Below, one piece after another: positions 8,543 through 15,754 of a DNA stretch of 36,661 nucleotides; within the stretch, counting starts at the first letter, position 1, and each line of letters starts with the position of its first letter. The notes beneath the pieces were generated by a model. It was given only the letters and a program-made list of their open reading frames with translations, had not been told where the DNA came from and did not search any database. This stretch comes from Acidobacteriota bacterium (GTDB taxonomy: Bacteria; Acidobacteriota; UBA6911), in NCBI GenBank assembly GCA_016929335.1, contig JAFGIY010000075.1, forward strand, positions 1 to 36,661. The letters are read 5' to 3'. A program made the position numbers and the translations under genes.

Positions 8543-9436
8543 ATGGCTCGTATTGTGACTCATGCGATGGTCCTTTTGTTCATCTGCTGTCAGTTTGCAT
8601 TGTATGGGCAGGTCAAGCTTGATCAAAATGCCGCCGAGGCATTGCTTCTGGAAAGACCTATACCTGTTTATCCCCAGCTGGCCAGAAGAGCAAGGGTTGA
8701 GGAAATTGTGAAGCTCTTTATTACTGTTTCGGAAAGTGGATTTGTGAAAAATTATGGAGTAATCAGCGGTCACCCGTTGCTGACTGAAAGCGCAATCCAA
8801 TCGGTAATGCAGAGCAGGTACAAACCCTACATCTCTGAAGGCAAGGCTGTGTCATTTGCGACAACGGTCGAGATCCCGTTTCTGCTGGAGTTTACTGAGA
8901 AGGATTATGAACGAGACCGGATGCTGGCGAGTCAATACTTTGAACAGGAAAGCAAATGTCGTGATTTAACCAATGCAGCCGACTGGCAGCATGCCGATGA
9001 AGTGTGTCGTGCAAATCTTGCTATTGCGGACAAATTCGGGAAACACAGAGAACTGACAAAGATGCGTGCTTACCAGTTGGCAGGTTTTGCCGCCCTTGGC
9101 CTGAACAGGTATAAGGAAGCACGTGATTATCTGAATCGTGCCTATAAATTCGGCAAGTCAAATTTGAAGGAGGATGATGGCGATCTGGGCGCCTTGTTAG
9201 TAACGTTGGGACAGGCGCACGCAAAGATGGGCAATCTGAATGCCGCAAGGGATTCGTATGCAAAAGGGGCAAAAATTTTACAGCTTGCCTGCGATCATGC
9301 ACCCGATCCGGCTCAAAGAGCGTCCAATCTGCTGAGGTTGAAGAAAGCTTTGGAATATCAGATCAGCGCCGCTGAAACAGCCGGCGCTGCCGCGGAAGCA
9401 GAGGCTTTGAAGAAACGATTAGCCGCCATGCCATAG
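8543..9436 (+). CDS. Secreted TonB-C-terminal domain plus TPR protein
   Basis: This 297-residue protein starts with a signal peptide (MARIVTHAMVLLFICCQFALYGQ). The ATG at 8543 is chosen because GGAGGCG lies six bases upstream and the signal peptide begins there; an upstream in-frame ATG at 8426 would bury it. Residues about 40-125 form a TonB C-terminal-like domain (RPIPVYPQLARRARVEEIVKLFITVSESGFV), as in many stand-alone periplasmic proteins of Acidobacteria and Bacteroidetes. The remainder is helical with TPR-type repeats, for example in the regions around YKEARDYLNRAYKFGKS and LNAARDSYAKGAKI. No transmembrane anchor or ExbB/ExbD partner is nearby, so it is unlikely to be a true energy transducer. 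It is isolated between inverted copies of a repeat element. Confidence 0.8.
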   Translation: MARIVTHAMVLLFICCQFALYGQVKLDQNAAEALLLERPIPVYPQLARRARVEEIVKLFITVSESGFVKNYGVISGHPLLTESAIQSVMQSRYKPYISEGKAVSFATTVEIPFLLEFTEKDYERDRMLASQYFEQESKCRDLTNAADWQHADEVCRANLAIADKFGKHRELTKMRAYQLAGFAALGLNRYKEARDYLNRAYKFGKSNLKEDDGDLGALLVTLGQAHAKMGNLNAARDSYAKGAKILQLACDHAPDPAQRASNLLRLKKALEYQISAAETAGAAAEAEALKKRLAAMP

Positions 9437-9504
9437 TTGCGCGATACAAGGATTCTTAATCGCTGGTCATTAGTACCCTCCGGCAGAGCCCTGGCTGTCG
9501 CCCA

Positions 9505-9811
9505 CACTTGACACTGTGGAGGTGCTTTCTCATAGGAACGACTGAATTCATCCCCAAACATATTTTTCATCATATTCAATACCGTATTTTTCAGAAAATA
9601 AACGTATCCTCTCAATCGTCCCTACGGGACTCCGTTTCTTTTTTACCACTGAATCCCGGCGCTGAAGCGCCGGGCTAAAATCACCTCGTCCCTAACGGGA
9701 CGAATTCTTTGGCTGCTGACGTCTCCAAAATTTATAAACTCCAGGTCGCGGCGGAAGCCGCGATCCACATGGGAATTTTCACATGAGATAGGACACCCAC
9801 AGTATCAAGTG
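9505..9811 (+). repeat. Palindromic element interrupted by a nested repeat
   Basis: CACTTGACACTGTGG...TTTCTCAT at 9505-9533 and GTCGCGGCGGAAGCCGCGATCCACATG...CCACAGTATCAAGTG at 9745-9811 are the two arms of the palindrome seen intact at 4262-4340. Between them, 9534-9744 is a complete copy of the other repeat family, inverted relative to 7997-8245. The junctions fall where the intact copy reads CTCATGTGGGTCGCGG. The rest of 9437-10020 has no supportable gene. A short reading frame across 9809-10063 overlaps the cupin gene and has no family features. Confidence 0.75.
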
Positions 9812-10020
9812 CGTCCCTCCGCCCGGCCGGAGCTGAGGGATCTCCCATCTGATTGGTTTCAACACTGCCGACTAACGACTAAGAGTCCCTGCCTCACAAA
9901 AATGCAGACTGGTGTTTGCGGGTATGATGTTGTTAAATATCACTACGAAGGTGTGGCAGGCAAACGTAGTGCGGCGGGCCGCACAATCACGGTAATCCTG
10001 GGATCAGGGGAGGGGACAAA

Positions 10021-10434
10021 ATGGCTGAATCAAAATACGGAAAATATATCATTACGGATTTGAACAAAGAGCCGGATGCCCTTGGTACCCGCGTGTATTG
10101 CCTGCATGGCGGTGTATTCGAGGGCGCTCCTTATGTCGACTGCGCCTGGTTCTGGCCGCAATCGAAGGAAGTGGTGGTTGTGGATAAGGGGCATGCCCAT
10201 GATTTTGGGGAAGCAGTCACCTTTTTCGGTTCCAATCCCGCTGATCCCACTGACCTGGGTGGGGAAATCGAGTTCTGGATCGAGGACGAACCTCACACAA
10301 TTACTAAAAGCTGTGTCATCTTCGTTCCCAAGGGCATCAGGCATTGCCCGCTGATCTTAAAGAAGGTGGACCGGCCCATTTTCCATTTTGCCACCGCCAC
10401 GGACAAAAATTATCGTGGCCCGCACGAAATGTAG
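10021..10434 (+). CDS. Small cupin-domain protein
   Basis: This 137-residue single-domain protein has cupin metal-binding motifs. The first is KGHAHDFGEAVTFFG (HxHxxxE then G) at about 57-71, and the second is FVPKGIRHCPL (PxGxxH) at about 100-110. The three histidines and one glutamate would bind one metal ion in a beta-barrel. It lacks a signal peptide and is cytoplasmic. A very strong ribosome-binding site (GGGGAGGGG) precedes the ATG. The family could be enzymatic (dioxygenase or isomerase) or ligand-binding; sequence does not decide. It is a single gene, separated from the sigma-factor pair by about 95 bases. Confidence 0.75.
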   Translation: MAESKYGKYIITDLNKEPDALGTRVYCLHGGVFEGAPYVDCAWFWPQSKEVVVVDKGHAHDFGEAVTFFGSNPADPTDLGGEIEFWIEDEPHTITKSCVIFVPKGIRHCPLILKKVDRPIFHFATATDKNYRGPHEM

Positions 10435-10528
10435 CATCATACGGCACTATGTTTCCGACTCATTTTTTTGCAGGCGCCTTCGGGGCTCCGTGTCGCGATG
10501 ATGTCGACCTACGGAAAGGAGTGCCAAT

Positions 10529-11098
10529 GTGACAGGACCTTCAGCCGGCGAAGTCTCCATGCTTCTCAAGGATTGGGGCGAGGGAGATGAGTCCGCATTG
10601 AATAAGCTGACTCCGCTTGTTTACGACGAGCTGCGCAGGATGGCCCGCCGTCAAATGGCCAGAGAGAGGGCTGGACATACGCTGCAAACCACAGCACTGG
10701 TCAATGAGGTGTACCTTCGTCTGCTGGGCGCTGAAGAAATTTCGTTTCAGGACCGGGCTCATTTTTTTGCCCTCTCCGCCCAGTTGATGCGTCGCGTGCT
10801 GGTCGATCATGCGCGCGGACGTGGCCGCGCCAAGCGGGGCGGAGCGGTCCGGAAGCTCTCACTTGAAGAATCCCCTGCCATTCCGATCGGCCAGGATACG
10901 GATATTGTGGAGTTGGACGATGCCCTTAACTTGCTGGCCGCCGTTGATGCCAGGAAAGCCAAGATGGTCGAGCTTCGTTTTTTCGGCGGCCTCAGCGTGG
11001 AAGAAACCGCCAGGATACTCAATGTTTCCGTCCGCACGGTCATGAACGACTGGCATTTTGCGAAGGCCTGGCTGCTGCGTGAATTGCAGCGCAAATGA
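10529..11098 (+). CDS. ECF-like sigma-70 factor (TIGR02999 type)
   Basis: This 189-residue RNA polymerase sigma factor has region 2 visible at about 20-85, including LVYDELRRMARRQMARER and NEVYLRLLG. Region 4, with a helix-turn-helix, lies near the C-terminus (VELRFFGGLSVEETARILNVSVRTVMNDWHFAKAWLLREL). This sequence pattern is that of the TIGR02999 sub-family that is expanded in Acidobacteria and Planctomycetes and usually sits before a Ser/Thr kinase gene, as here. The start is a GTG at 10529 with AAAGGA eight bases upstream; an ATG two bases earlier is followed at once by a stop. The kinase gene begins seven bases after its stop, so the two are co-transcribed. It presumably directs a regulon controlled by the kinase. 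The target promoters are unknown. Confidence 0.9.
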   Translation: MTGPSAGEVSMLLKDWGEGDESALNKLTPLVYDELRRMARRQMARERAGHTLQTTALVNEVYLRLLGAEEISFQDRAHFFALSAQLMRRVLVDHARGRGRAKRGGAVRKLSLEESPAIPIGQDTDIVELDDALNLLAAVDARKAKMVELRFFGGLSVEETARILNVSVRTVMNDWHFAKAWLLRELQRK

Positions 11099-11105
11099 AA
11101 CGCCG

Positions 11106-13568
11106 ATGAACCCGGAACGCATGCGGCAGATAGAAGCTTTATTTCACAAAGCCTCAGCTCTCGCAGAGGGAGAGCGTGCGGAGTTACTTGCCCGCGCATG
11201 CGCAGGAGATGACTCTCTGCGTGAAGAAGTCGAATCATTGCTCGCACAGGAAAAGGCGGCTGAAATGTTTTTGGAAGCTCCGGCGTTCCGAGGGCAAATG
11301 ATATCCCTCGCCGACGGCTGGGAGTCTGTTTCAGCCGCATTGACCGGCCGCACCCTGGGCCGCTACGACGTCCAGGAGAGAGTTGGAGGGGGCGGAATGG
11401 GAGTCGTGTATCGCGCGCTGGACATCCGGCTTGGACGAACCGTCGCCCTGAAGGTGCTGCCGCCTGAGTTGACGGCGGATGCGGAGCGCAGAAATCGCTT
11501 TGAGCGCGAAGCGAGAGCTGCGTCCGCGCTGAATCACCCGAATATCGTCACAATATTCGACATTGACCGGGTGGAAGGCATTGATCTGATGGCAATGGAA
11601 TATATCATCGGGCGGACTCTTCAAGACATGCTTGCCTGCAGAGAGCTGTCCGCTTCAGATGCCGTGAATCTGGGATTGCAGATTGCGCAGGCGCTTGTAG
11701 CCGCTCATTCGGCTGGAATCATTCATCGGGATATCAAGCCGGCCAACATCATGATTACCGGCTCTGCAGCCGCTGCGTACCGGGTGAAGGTGCTGGATTT
11801 CGGCCTTGCCAAGCTGATTGAATCGTCCCAGTCGACAGACACTGTGACGGATGATACGGCAAAGGGCTCCATCATCGGAACTGCCGCCTATATGTCGCCG
11901 GAGCAGGCTGAGGGTAAACCTATTGACGCGCGCTCGGATATTTTTTCGTTTGGCAGCCTGTTGCATGAGATGCTGTCCGGCCGTCGTGCTTTCCGTGGGG
12001 AATCCAATCTGGCGATTCTTACTGCCGTTCTGCGGGAAACGCCGGAACCCTTGCCGGGAATACCGGCCAACCTGCAGCAGGTAGTGTCGCGTTGCCTCCA
12101 GAAGGACCGCAATCTCAGGTTTCAAAGCGCCGCCGAGCTTCAACATGCGCTGGAGGCTTGTCTTCCTTTGTCGACCGCCTTAAGCCCGGTCAAGACGATT
12201 GCCGTTCTTCCTTTCGCCAATCCTGGTGGAGACAAGGATCAGGAATATTTCAGCGACGGGCTGACGGAGGAAATCATCAGCGCCCTGGCAAGGCTGCCGG
12301 GCCTGCGCGTTACCGCCCGGACTTCCGCGTTTGCATTCCGGGGAAAGAATCTGGACGTTCGTGAAATCGGCACCAGACTCAATGTTGAGCATATACTCGA
12401 AGGGAGTGTTCGCAGCTCCGGAAACCGTGTGCGCGTCACGGCGCAGGTAATCAACGCGGCGGACGGATATCAACTCTGGTCCGAACGATATGACCGCGAG
12501 ATGAGGGATGTGCTCGACATCCAGGATGAAATCTCGCACGCTATCGTGGATACTCTCCGCGTGCATCTCGCAAAAGATGCGTCTCTGGTGAAGCGCCATA
12601 CGGACAGTCCGGAAGCCTATTCTCTTTATCTGCGCGGACGTTACCATCACGAAAGACGCACATCGGAAGGGTTCGCCAGAGCCAGACATTTCTATGAGCA
12701 GGCCATCGCAGCCGATGCCCAGTATGCTTTGGCATTTCTGGGACTGGCCGATTCTTATCTGCAGAAGGCATTCTACGGATTTCAATACCCGAAAGAGGCT
12801 CTCGCCGGCGCAAAAGAAGCAGCAACACGGGCGCTGGAAATGGACGATTCGCTTCCGGAGGGTCACGCCCTCCTGGGCACCATGCTGGGAATTGCCGATT
12901 GCGATTGGCGGGCTGCGGAATCCGCATTCCAGCGTGCTCTGGAGTTGGATGCGAACTCGCCCTTTGTGCTTTTTCGATATGCCAATTTCTATTTATGGCC
13001 TCAGGGGCGGGTGGAGGAAGCTACGGCCTTAATCGAGCGCACACTGTCCGTTGATCCTCTGTGGGTGCTGGCTCATTGGGTGCTCTCCTATTATGCCTAC
13101 GCAAGGCGGCAGTATGACCGGGCTGTCAGCCATCTTCACGCCGTGATCGAAATGGAGCCGGCATTTTATCTGGCGTACTGCGTTCTCGGTCTGGCTTATA
13201 TCCAGCAGGGAAAACTGGCTGAAGCTATCGGCGCTCTGGAAAAAGGCTGCGAGCTCTGTTCCGGCCATCCTTTCACTGTAGGGATGCTTGCGTATGGTCT
13301 GGGAAAGGCCGGAAGATTTGAGGAGGTAAGGAATATCATAGAAAGACTCCGCGAAGCGGAGCGACATTCCTATGTGCCTGCGAAATCATTCATGTTTGCC
13401 TGGGCCGGGCTAAACGATCCCGACAACGTGCTGGTTTCCGCGGAAAGGTCCCTGGACGATCGTGACCCGATGACGGTCATGAACCTGTTGCAGGAACCGG
13501 TGCTGGATTTCGTGCGCTCCGACCCACGCTATCCGGCCCTGCTCCGCAAGATCCATCTTCAGTCCTGA
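11106..13568 (+). CDS. Ser/Thr protein kinase with TolB/FlgO-like and TPR regions
   Basis: This 820-residue Hanks-type kinase shows an N-terminal helical segment (1-75), then the kinase domain (about 86-355) with Gly-rich loop VGGGGMGVVY at 93-102, Lys116 in VALK, catalytic HRDIKPAN at 207-214 and DFG at 231-233. These are all intact, so it should be active. Next is a TolB/FlgO-like domain (about 365-500; IAVLPFANPGGDKDQEYFSDG and the block with ILEGSVRSSGNRVRV), then TPR repeats to the C-terminus. The ATG at 11106 is preferred over an in-frame ATG at 11058, which lies inside the sigma-factor gene. No transmembrane helix separates kinase and sensor parts, so it appears to be cytosolic. Kinase-TolB-TPR fusions paired with a sigma factor are common in Acidobacteria. 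Confidence 0.93.
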   Translation: MNPERMRQIEALFHKASALAEGERAELLARACAGDDSLREEVESLLAQEKAAEMFLEAPAFRGQMISLADGWESVSAALTGRTLGRYDVQERVGGGGMGVVYRALDIRLGRTVALKVLPPELTADAERRNRFEREARAASALNHPNIVTIFDIDRVEGIDLMAMEYIIGRTLQDMLACRELSASDAVNLGLQIAQALVAAHSAGIIHRDIKPANIMITGSAAAAYRVKVLDFGLAKLIESSQSTDTVTDDTAKGSIIGTAAYMSPEQAEGKPIDARSDIFSFGSLLHEMLSGRRAFRGESNLAILTAVLRETPEPLPGIPANLQQVVSRCLQKDRNLRFQSAAELQHALEACLPLSTALSPVKTIAVLPFANPGGDKDQEYFSDGLTEEIISALARLPGLRVTARTSAFAFRGKNLDVREIGTRLNVEHILEGSVRSSGNRVRVTAQVINAADGYQLWSERYDREMRDVLDIQDEISHAIVDTLRVHLAKDASLVKRHTDSPEAYSLYLRGRYHHERRTSEGFARARHFYEQAIAADAQYALAFLGLADSYLQKAFYGFQYPKEALAGAKEAATRALEMDDSLPEGHALLGTMLGIADCDWRAAESAFQRALELDANSPFVLFRYANFYLWPQGRVEEATALIERTLSVDPLWVLAHWVLSYYAYARRQYDRAVSHLHAVIEMEPAFYLAYCVLGLAYIQQGKLAEAIGALEKGCELCSGHPFTVGMLAYGLGKAGRFEEVRNIIERLREAERHSYVPAKSFMFAWAGLNDPDNVLVSAERSLDDRDPMTVMNLLQEPVLDFVRSDPRYPALLRKIHLQS

Positions 13569-13609
13569 ATTCGCTTTTAAGCAAGCCTCCGGCTCTGTCG
13601 GAGTGATAT

Positions 13610-14494
13610 TTACTCTTCCCATCGGGTCAGCACTTCGCCCAAGCCCAGCCCGGGACCGCCCATATCGCCATCCATAACGCTCATTTTCGCATCCAGCACT
13701 TTGGTCGGGCCAAAGAACGTCAGCGGATCGTGGGGGCCGTCAAAGAACTGAACCGTAGCGGAACCCTTCGAATCCTTAGGTCCGGCCGGGATTTCCAGGG
13801 GAGTACCGGCTTTCGGTTTAGGAACATTACAGCCAAGGCAAATAAGCTCGCCTATTGCGGGAGTCGAGAGTGATGCGTTGGGAGTGCGCCTTACCAGCAT
13901 AATGGGGCCCATTTCCGGCCATTTCACCGTGGGAGTCGATTTGGATATTGTGTACTCGATTTTCATCAGCGGAATGCTGCCCTGGTCTTTCAGCTTATTC
14001 GCCGTGATCGTCCAGCCCGTCGCCGTCTGAGTCCATGTTATATCCGCCATCTTCTTCGGCCATCCGAAGGGTTCACGGCCGGCGAGAAGCCCCATATCGC
14101 TGTCGATATACTCGATCAGGGTGGTGTTGCCGCGCTGGCCTTTCCACTGAACCGGGGCATTTATCGCGATTTCGTGGACGTTATACCCGCCCTTTTCCAC
14201 ATCAAGCGTCCAGCCCAGCAGCAGGACAAACGTATCGGCGTCGCCAACAGCTTCGAGCGGCTGCATCAGCGCCCGCTTAATCGCGCCCTTCGGAGCCTGG
14301 CACAGTATTTGAATGGTCTTCAAGTCGCTGAAATGGTGCGGCAATGGTGGGTAGGGTGGGGAAAATACGGGAGAAGGGATAAATGCTTTTTTTGCAGGCT
14401 TCGCTTTATTATCCTGCGCGATTCCCATCACCAGAGAGACCACAAGAACTGCACAGATACCAGCTACAGCAATCAATGCCATGCCCCGTTTCAT
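13610..14494 (-). CDS. Exported acetoacetate decarboxylase-family protein
   Basis: This 294-residue protein has an N-terminal signal peptide or membrane anchor (MKRGMALIAVAGICAVLVVSLVMG) followed by a Pro-rich linker. The body has the acetoacetate decarboxylase family hallmark GREPFGWPKKMAD, in which the first lysine of PKK corresponds to the Schiff-base lysine of the clostridial enzyme and the second lowers its pKa. An extracytoplasmic location is unusual because the classical enzyme is cytosolic. The ATG at 14494 has GGAGGG about seven bases upstream; a longer frame from 14596 has no such site. It is convergent with the kinase gene (41 bases apart) and stands alone. It may act on another beta-keto acid or be a non-decarboxylating relative. 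The 14495-14771 gap upstream holds nothing I recognise. Confidence 0.75.
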   Translation of the reverse strand: MKRGMALIAVAGICAVLVVSLVMGIAQDNKAKPAKKAFIPSPVFSPPYPPLPHHFSDLKTIQILCQAPKGAIKRALMQPLEAVGDADTFVLLLGWTLDVEKGGYNVHEIAINAPVQWKGQRGNTTLIEYIDSDMGLLAGREPFGWPKKMADITWTQTATGWTITANKLKDQGSIPLMKIEYTISKSTPTVKWPEMGPIMLVRRTPNASLSTPAIGELICLGCNVPKPKAGTPLEIPAGPKDSKGSATVQFFDGPHDPLTFFGPTKVLDAKMSVMDGDMGGPGLGLGEVLTRWEE

Positions 14495-14771
14495 CGTTCC
14501 ACCCTCCGTTCTTTTTGCAGGTATAAATAATGACCCCGGCGATTGCGCAAAGAGGTTTCGTGTCCGGATGTCAGCAGCGGAAACTATAAACTGCACAAAC
14601 CGTGCCTGTCACCAGCAAAAAGCATAGTGGTCTGTTTTGTCGCCCGATTATTCGCCAAGGACGGGCATCCGAAGTTAGTAGATGCTTTTGGCGTATCCAT
14701 TACTTTCATTCGTGCAAGAAGGGAGGCAACAGACGCCGACTGAGGGCTCCGCGTAAGGCTCTGATGCTCAT

Positions 14772-15731
14772 TTATTCCGTCACCGGCCCTGCGTCCGTTT
14801 GCAGTGCTATTAGATAGGCCAGGTATTCCCCATCCATCTCGGGATACCGGGTGTTGGCATGTCTGCAGGCTTCCATCGCCTGCCGAACCAGAGAAATGGC
14901 TTCTTTTATTCTGGAATGCCGCTCGGCAATTCTGGCGAGGAGAATCAATGGCTTTCTTGCCTGCCAGTATTTTCTGTGTTCGAGGATCTCGGCCAGCCGT
15001 CGGAGTTCTGCTTCGACCCGCTCGGTTTCCGGCAGATCCCCCGATTCAAATCTGCACATCCAGCTGTTTGACCGCGAATTTGCACACTGACCTGTTTCGC
15101 CGGTCTCCTCAAAAATCATTGCGGCCTTTTCAAATTCCGGGATAGCCTCCTGGAAACGGCCTTCGAGAAAATATTCAAATGCGTAATTGTTTCTCATTAC
15201 CGCTTCCTCGGAACGATCCCCATCCCGGATGTGGATTTCGATCAGTTCCCGCAGGATGATCCTGGCTTTCTCGTAATGCCTGTGGTGTTGATACCATTGA
15301 TAGAGGGATGAGCCGGCTGTCTTCTGCAAAGCGGCATCTCCGTTTTCTGCGGCGATCTGCCAGATCTTCTCAAGCAGAGGCTGCAGGGGCGTCAGATCAA
15401 ATGGCATTACAGGATTGGGGATATGAGGCACGATCTTCTTCATAAGTCCCGCAATCCTGAAGCACACTCCCATCGAAATGGTGCAATCGTCCGACATGAG
15501 CTGCCGTGAGGCATCGATCACGGTTTGTATGTCTCCTTTGGCATATGCCTCGTGGATTCCATCCATGTATTCTCTGGATTTCCTGAAGAGGCCGGCCGGA
15601 GTCGGTCCTTTGCCGCCTTTGCCGTAAAGAATATGTTCCAGCGGTTCATCATCAAAAACGAGCTCAGACAAAGATGACGCCGTGAAGTCAATGCGGTCGA
15701 GATTATCGGACTGGTCTGTAAGCACTTTCAT
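14772..15731 (-). CDS. TPR-like helical repeat protein, last gene of minus-strand AAA+ operon
   Basis: This 319-residue cytoplasmic protein has no catalytic motif. From about residue 130 it is built of helix pairs resembling tetratricopeptide repeats (WYQHHRHYEKARIILRELIE, EYFLEGRFQEAIPEFEKAAM, ARIAERHSRIKEAISLVRQA). The first 120 residues are unfamiliar. AGGAG precedes the ATG by six bases, and the gene follows the TraB-like gene after 23 bases, so it is the third gene of the MoxR-TraB-like-TPR operon. TPR proteins usually hold partners together. Here it may be an adaptor for the AAA+ machine or its substrate; that is inference. Confidence 0.7.
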   Translation of the reverse strand: MKVLTDQSDNLDRIDFTASSLSELVFDDEPLEHILYGKGGKGPTPAGLFRKSREYMDGIHEAYAKGDIQTVIDASRQLMSDDCTISMGVCFRIAGLMKKIVPHIPNPVMPFDLTPLQPLLEKIWQIAAENGDAALQKTAGSSLYQWYQHHRHYEKARIILRELIEIHIRDGDRSEEAVMRNNYAFEYFLEGRFQEAIPEFEKAAMIFEETGETGQCANSRSNSWMCRFESGDLPETERVEAELRRLAEILEHRKYWQARKPLILLARIAERHSRIKEAISLVRQAMEACRHANTRYPEMDGEYLAYLIALQTDAGPVTE

Positions 15732-15754
15732 GCATAACTCCTATCGAGGTGCCG

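Noticed and set aside
9358..9615. Minus-strand frame of 85 codons
   Set aside because: Antisense to the TonB-C/TPR gene end and the repeat at 9535-9615; composition follows the repeat.
9809..10063. Frame of 84 codons before the cupin gene
   Set aside because: It overlaps the well-supported cupin start with a strong ribosome-binding site and encodes nothing recognisable.
12180..12866. 228-codon minus-strand frame
   Set aside because: Antisense within the kinase gene; no motif and no start signal.
14543..14817. Short plus-strand frames upstream of the ADC-family gene
   Set aside because: No ribosome-binding site, no conserved features, and they overlap the start or end of minus-strand genes.
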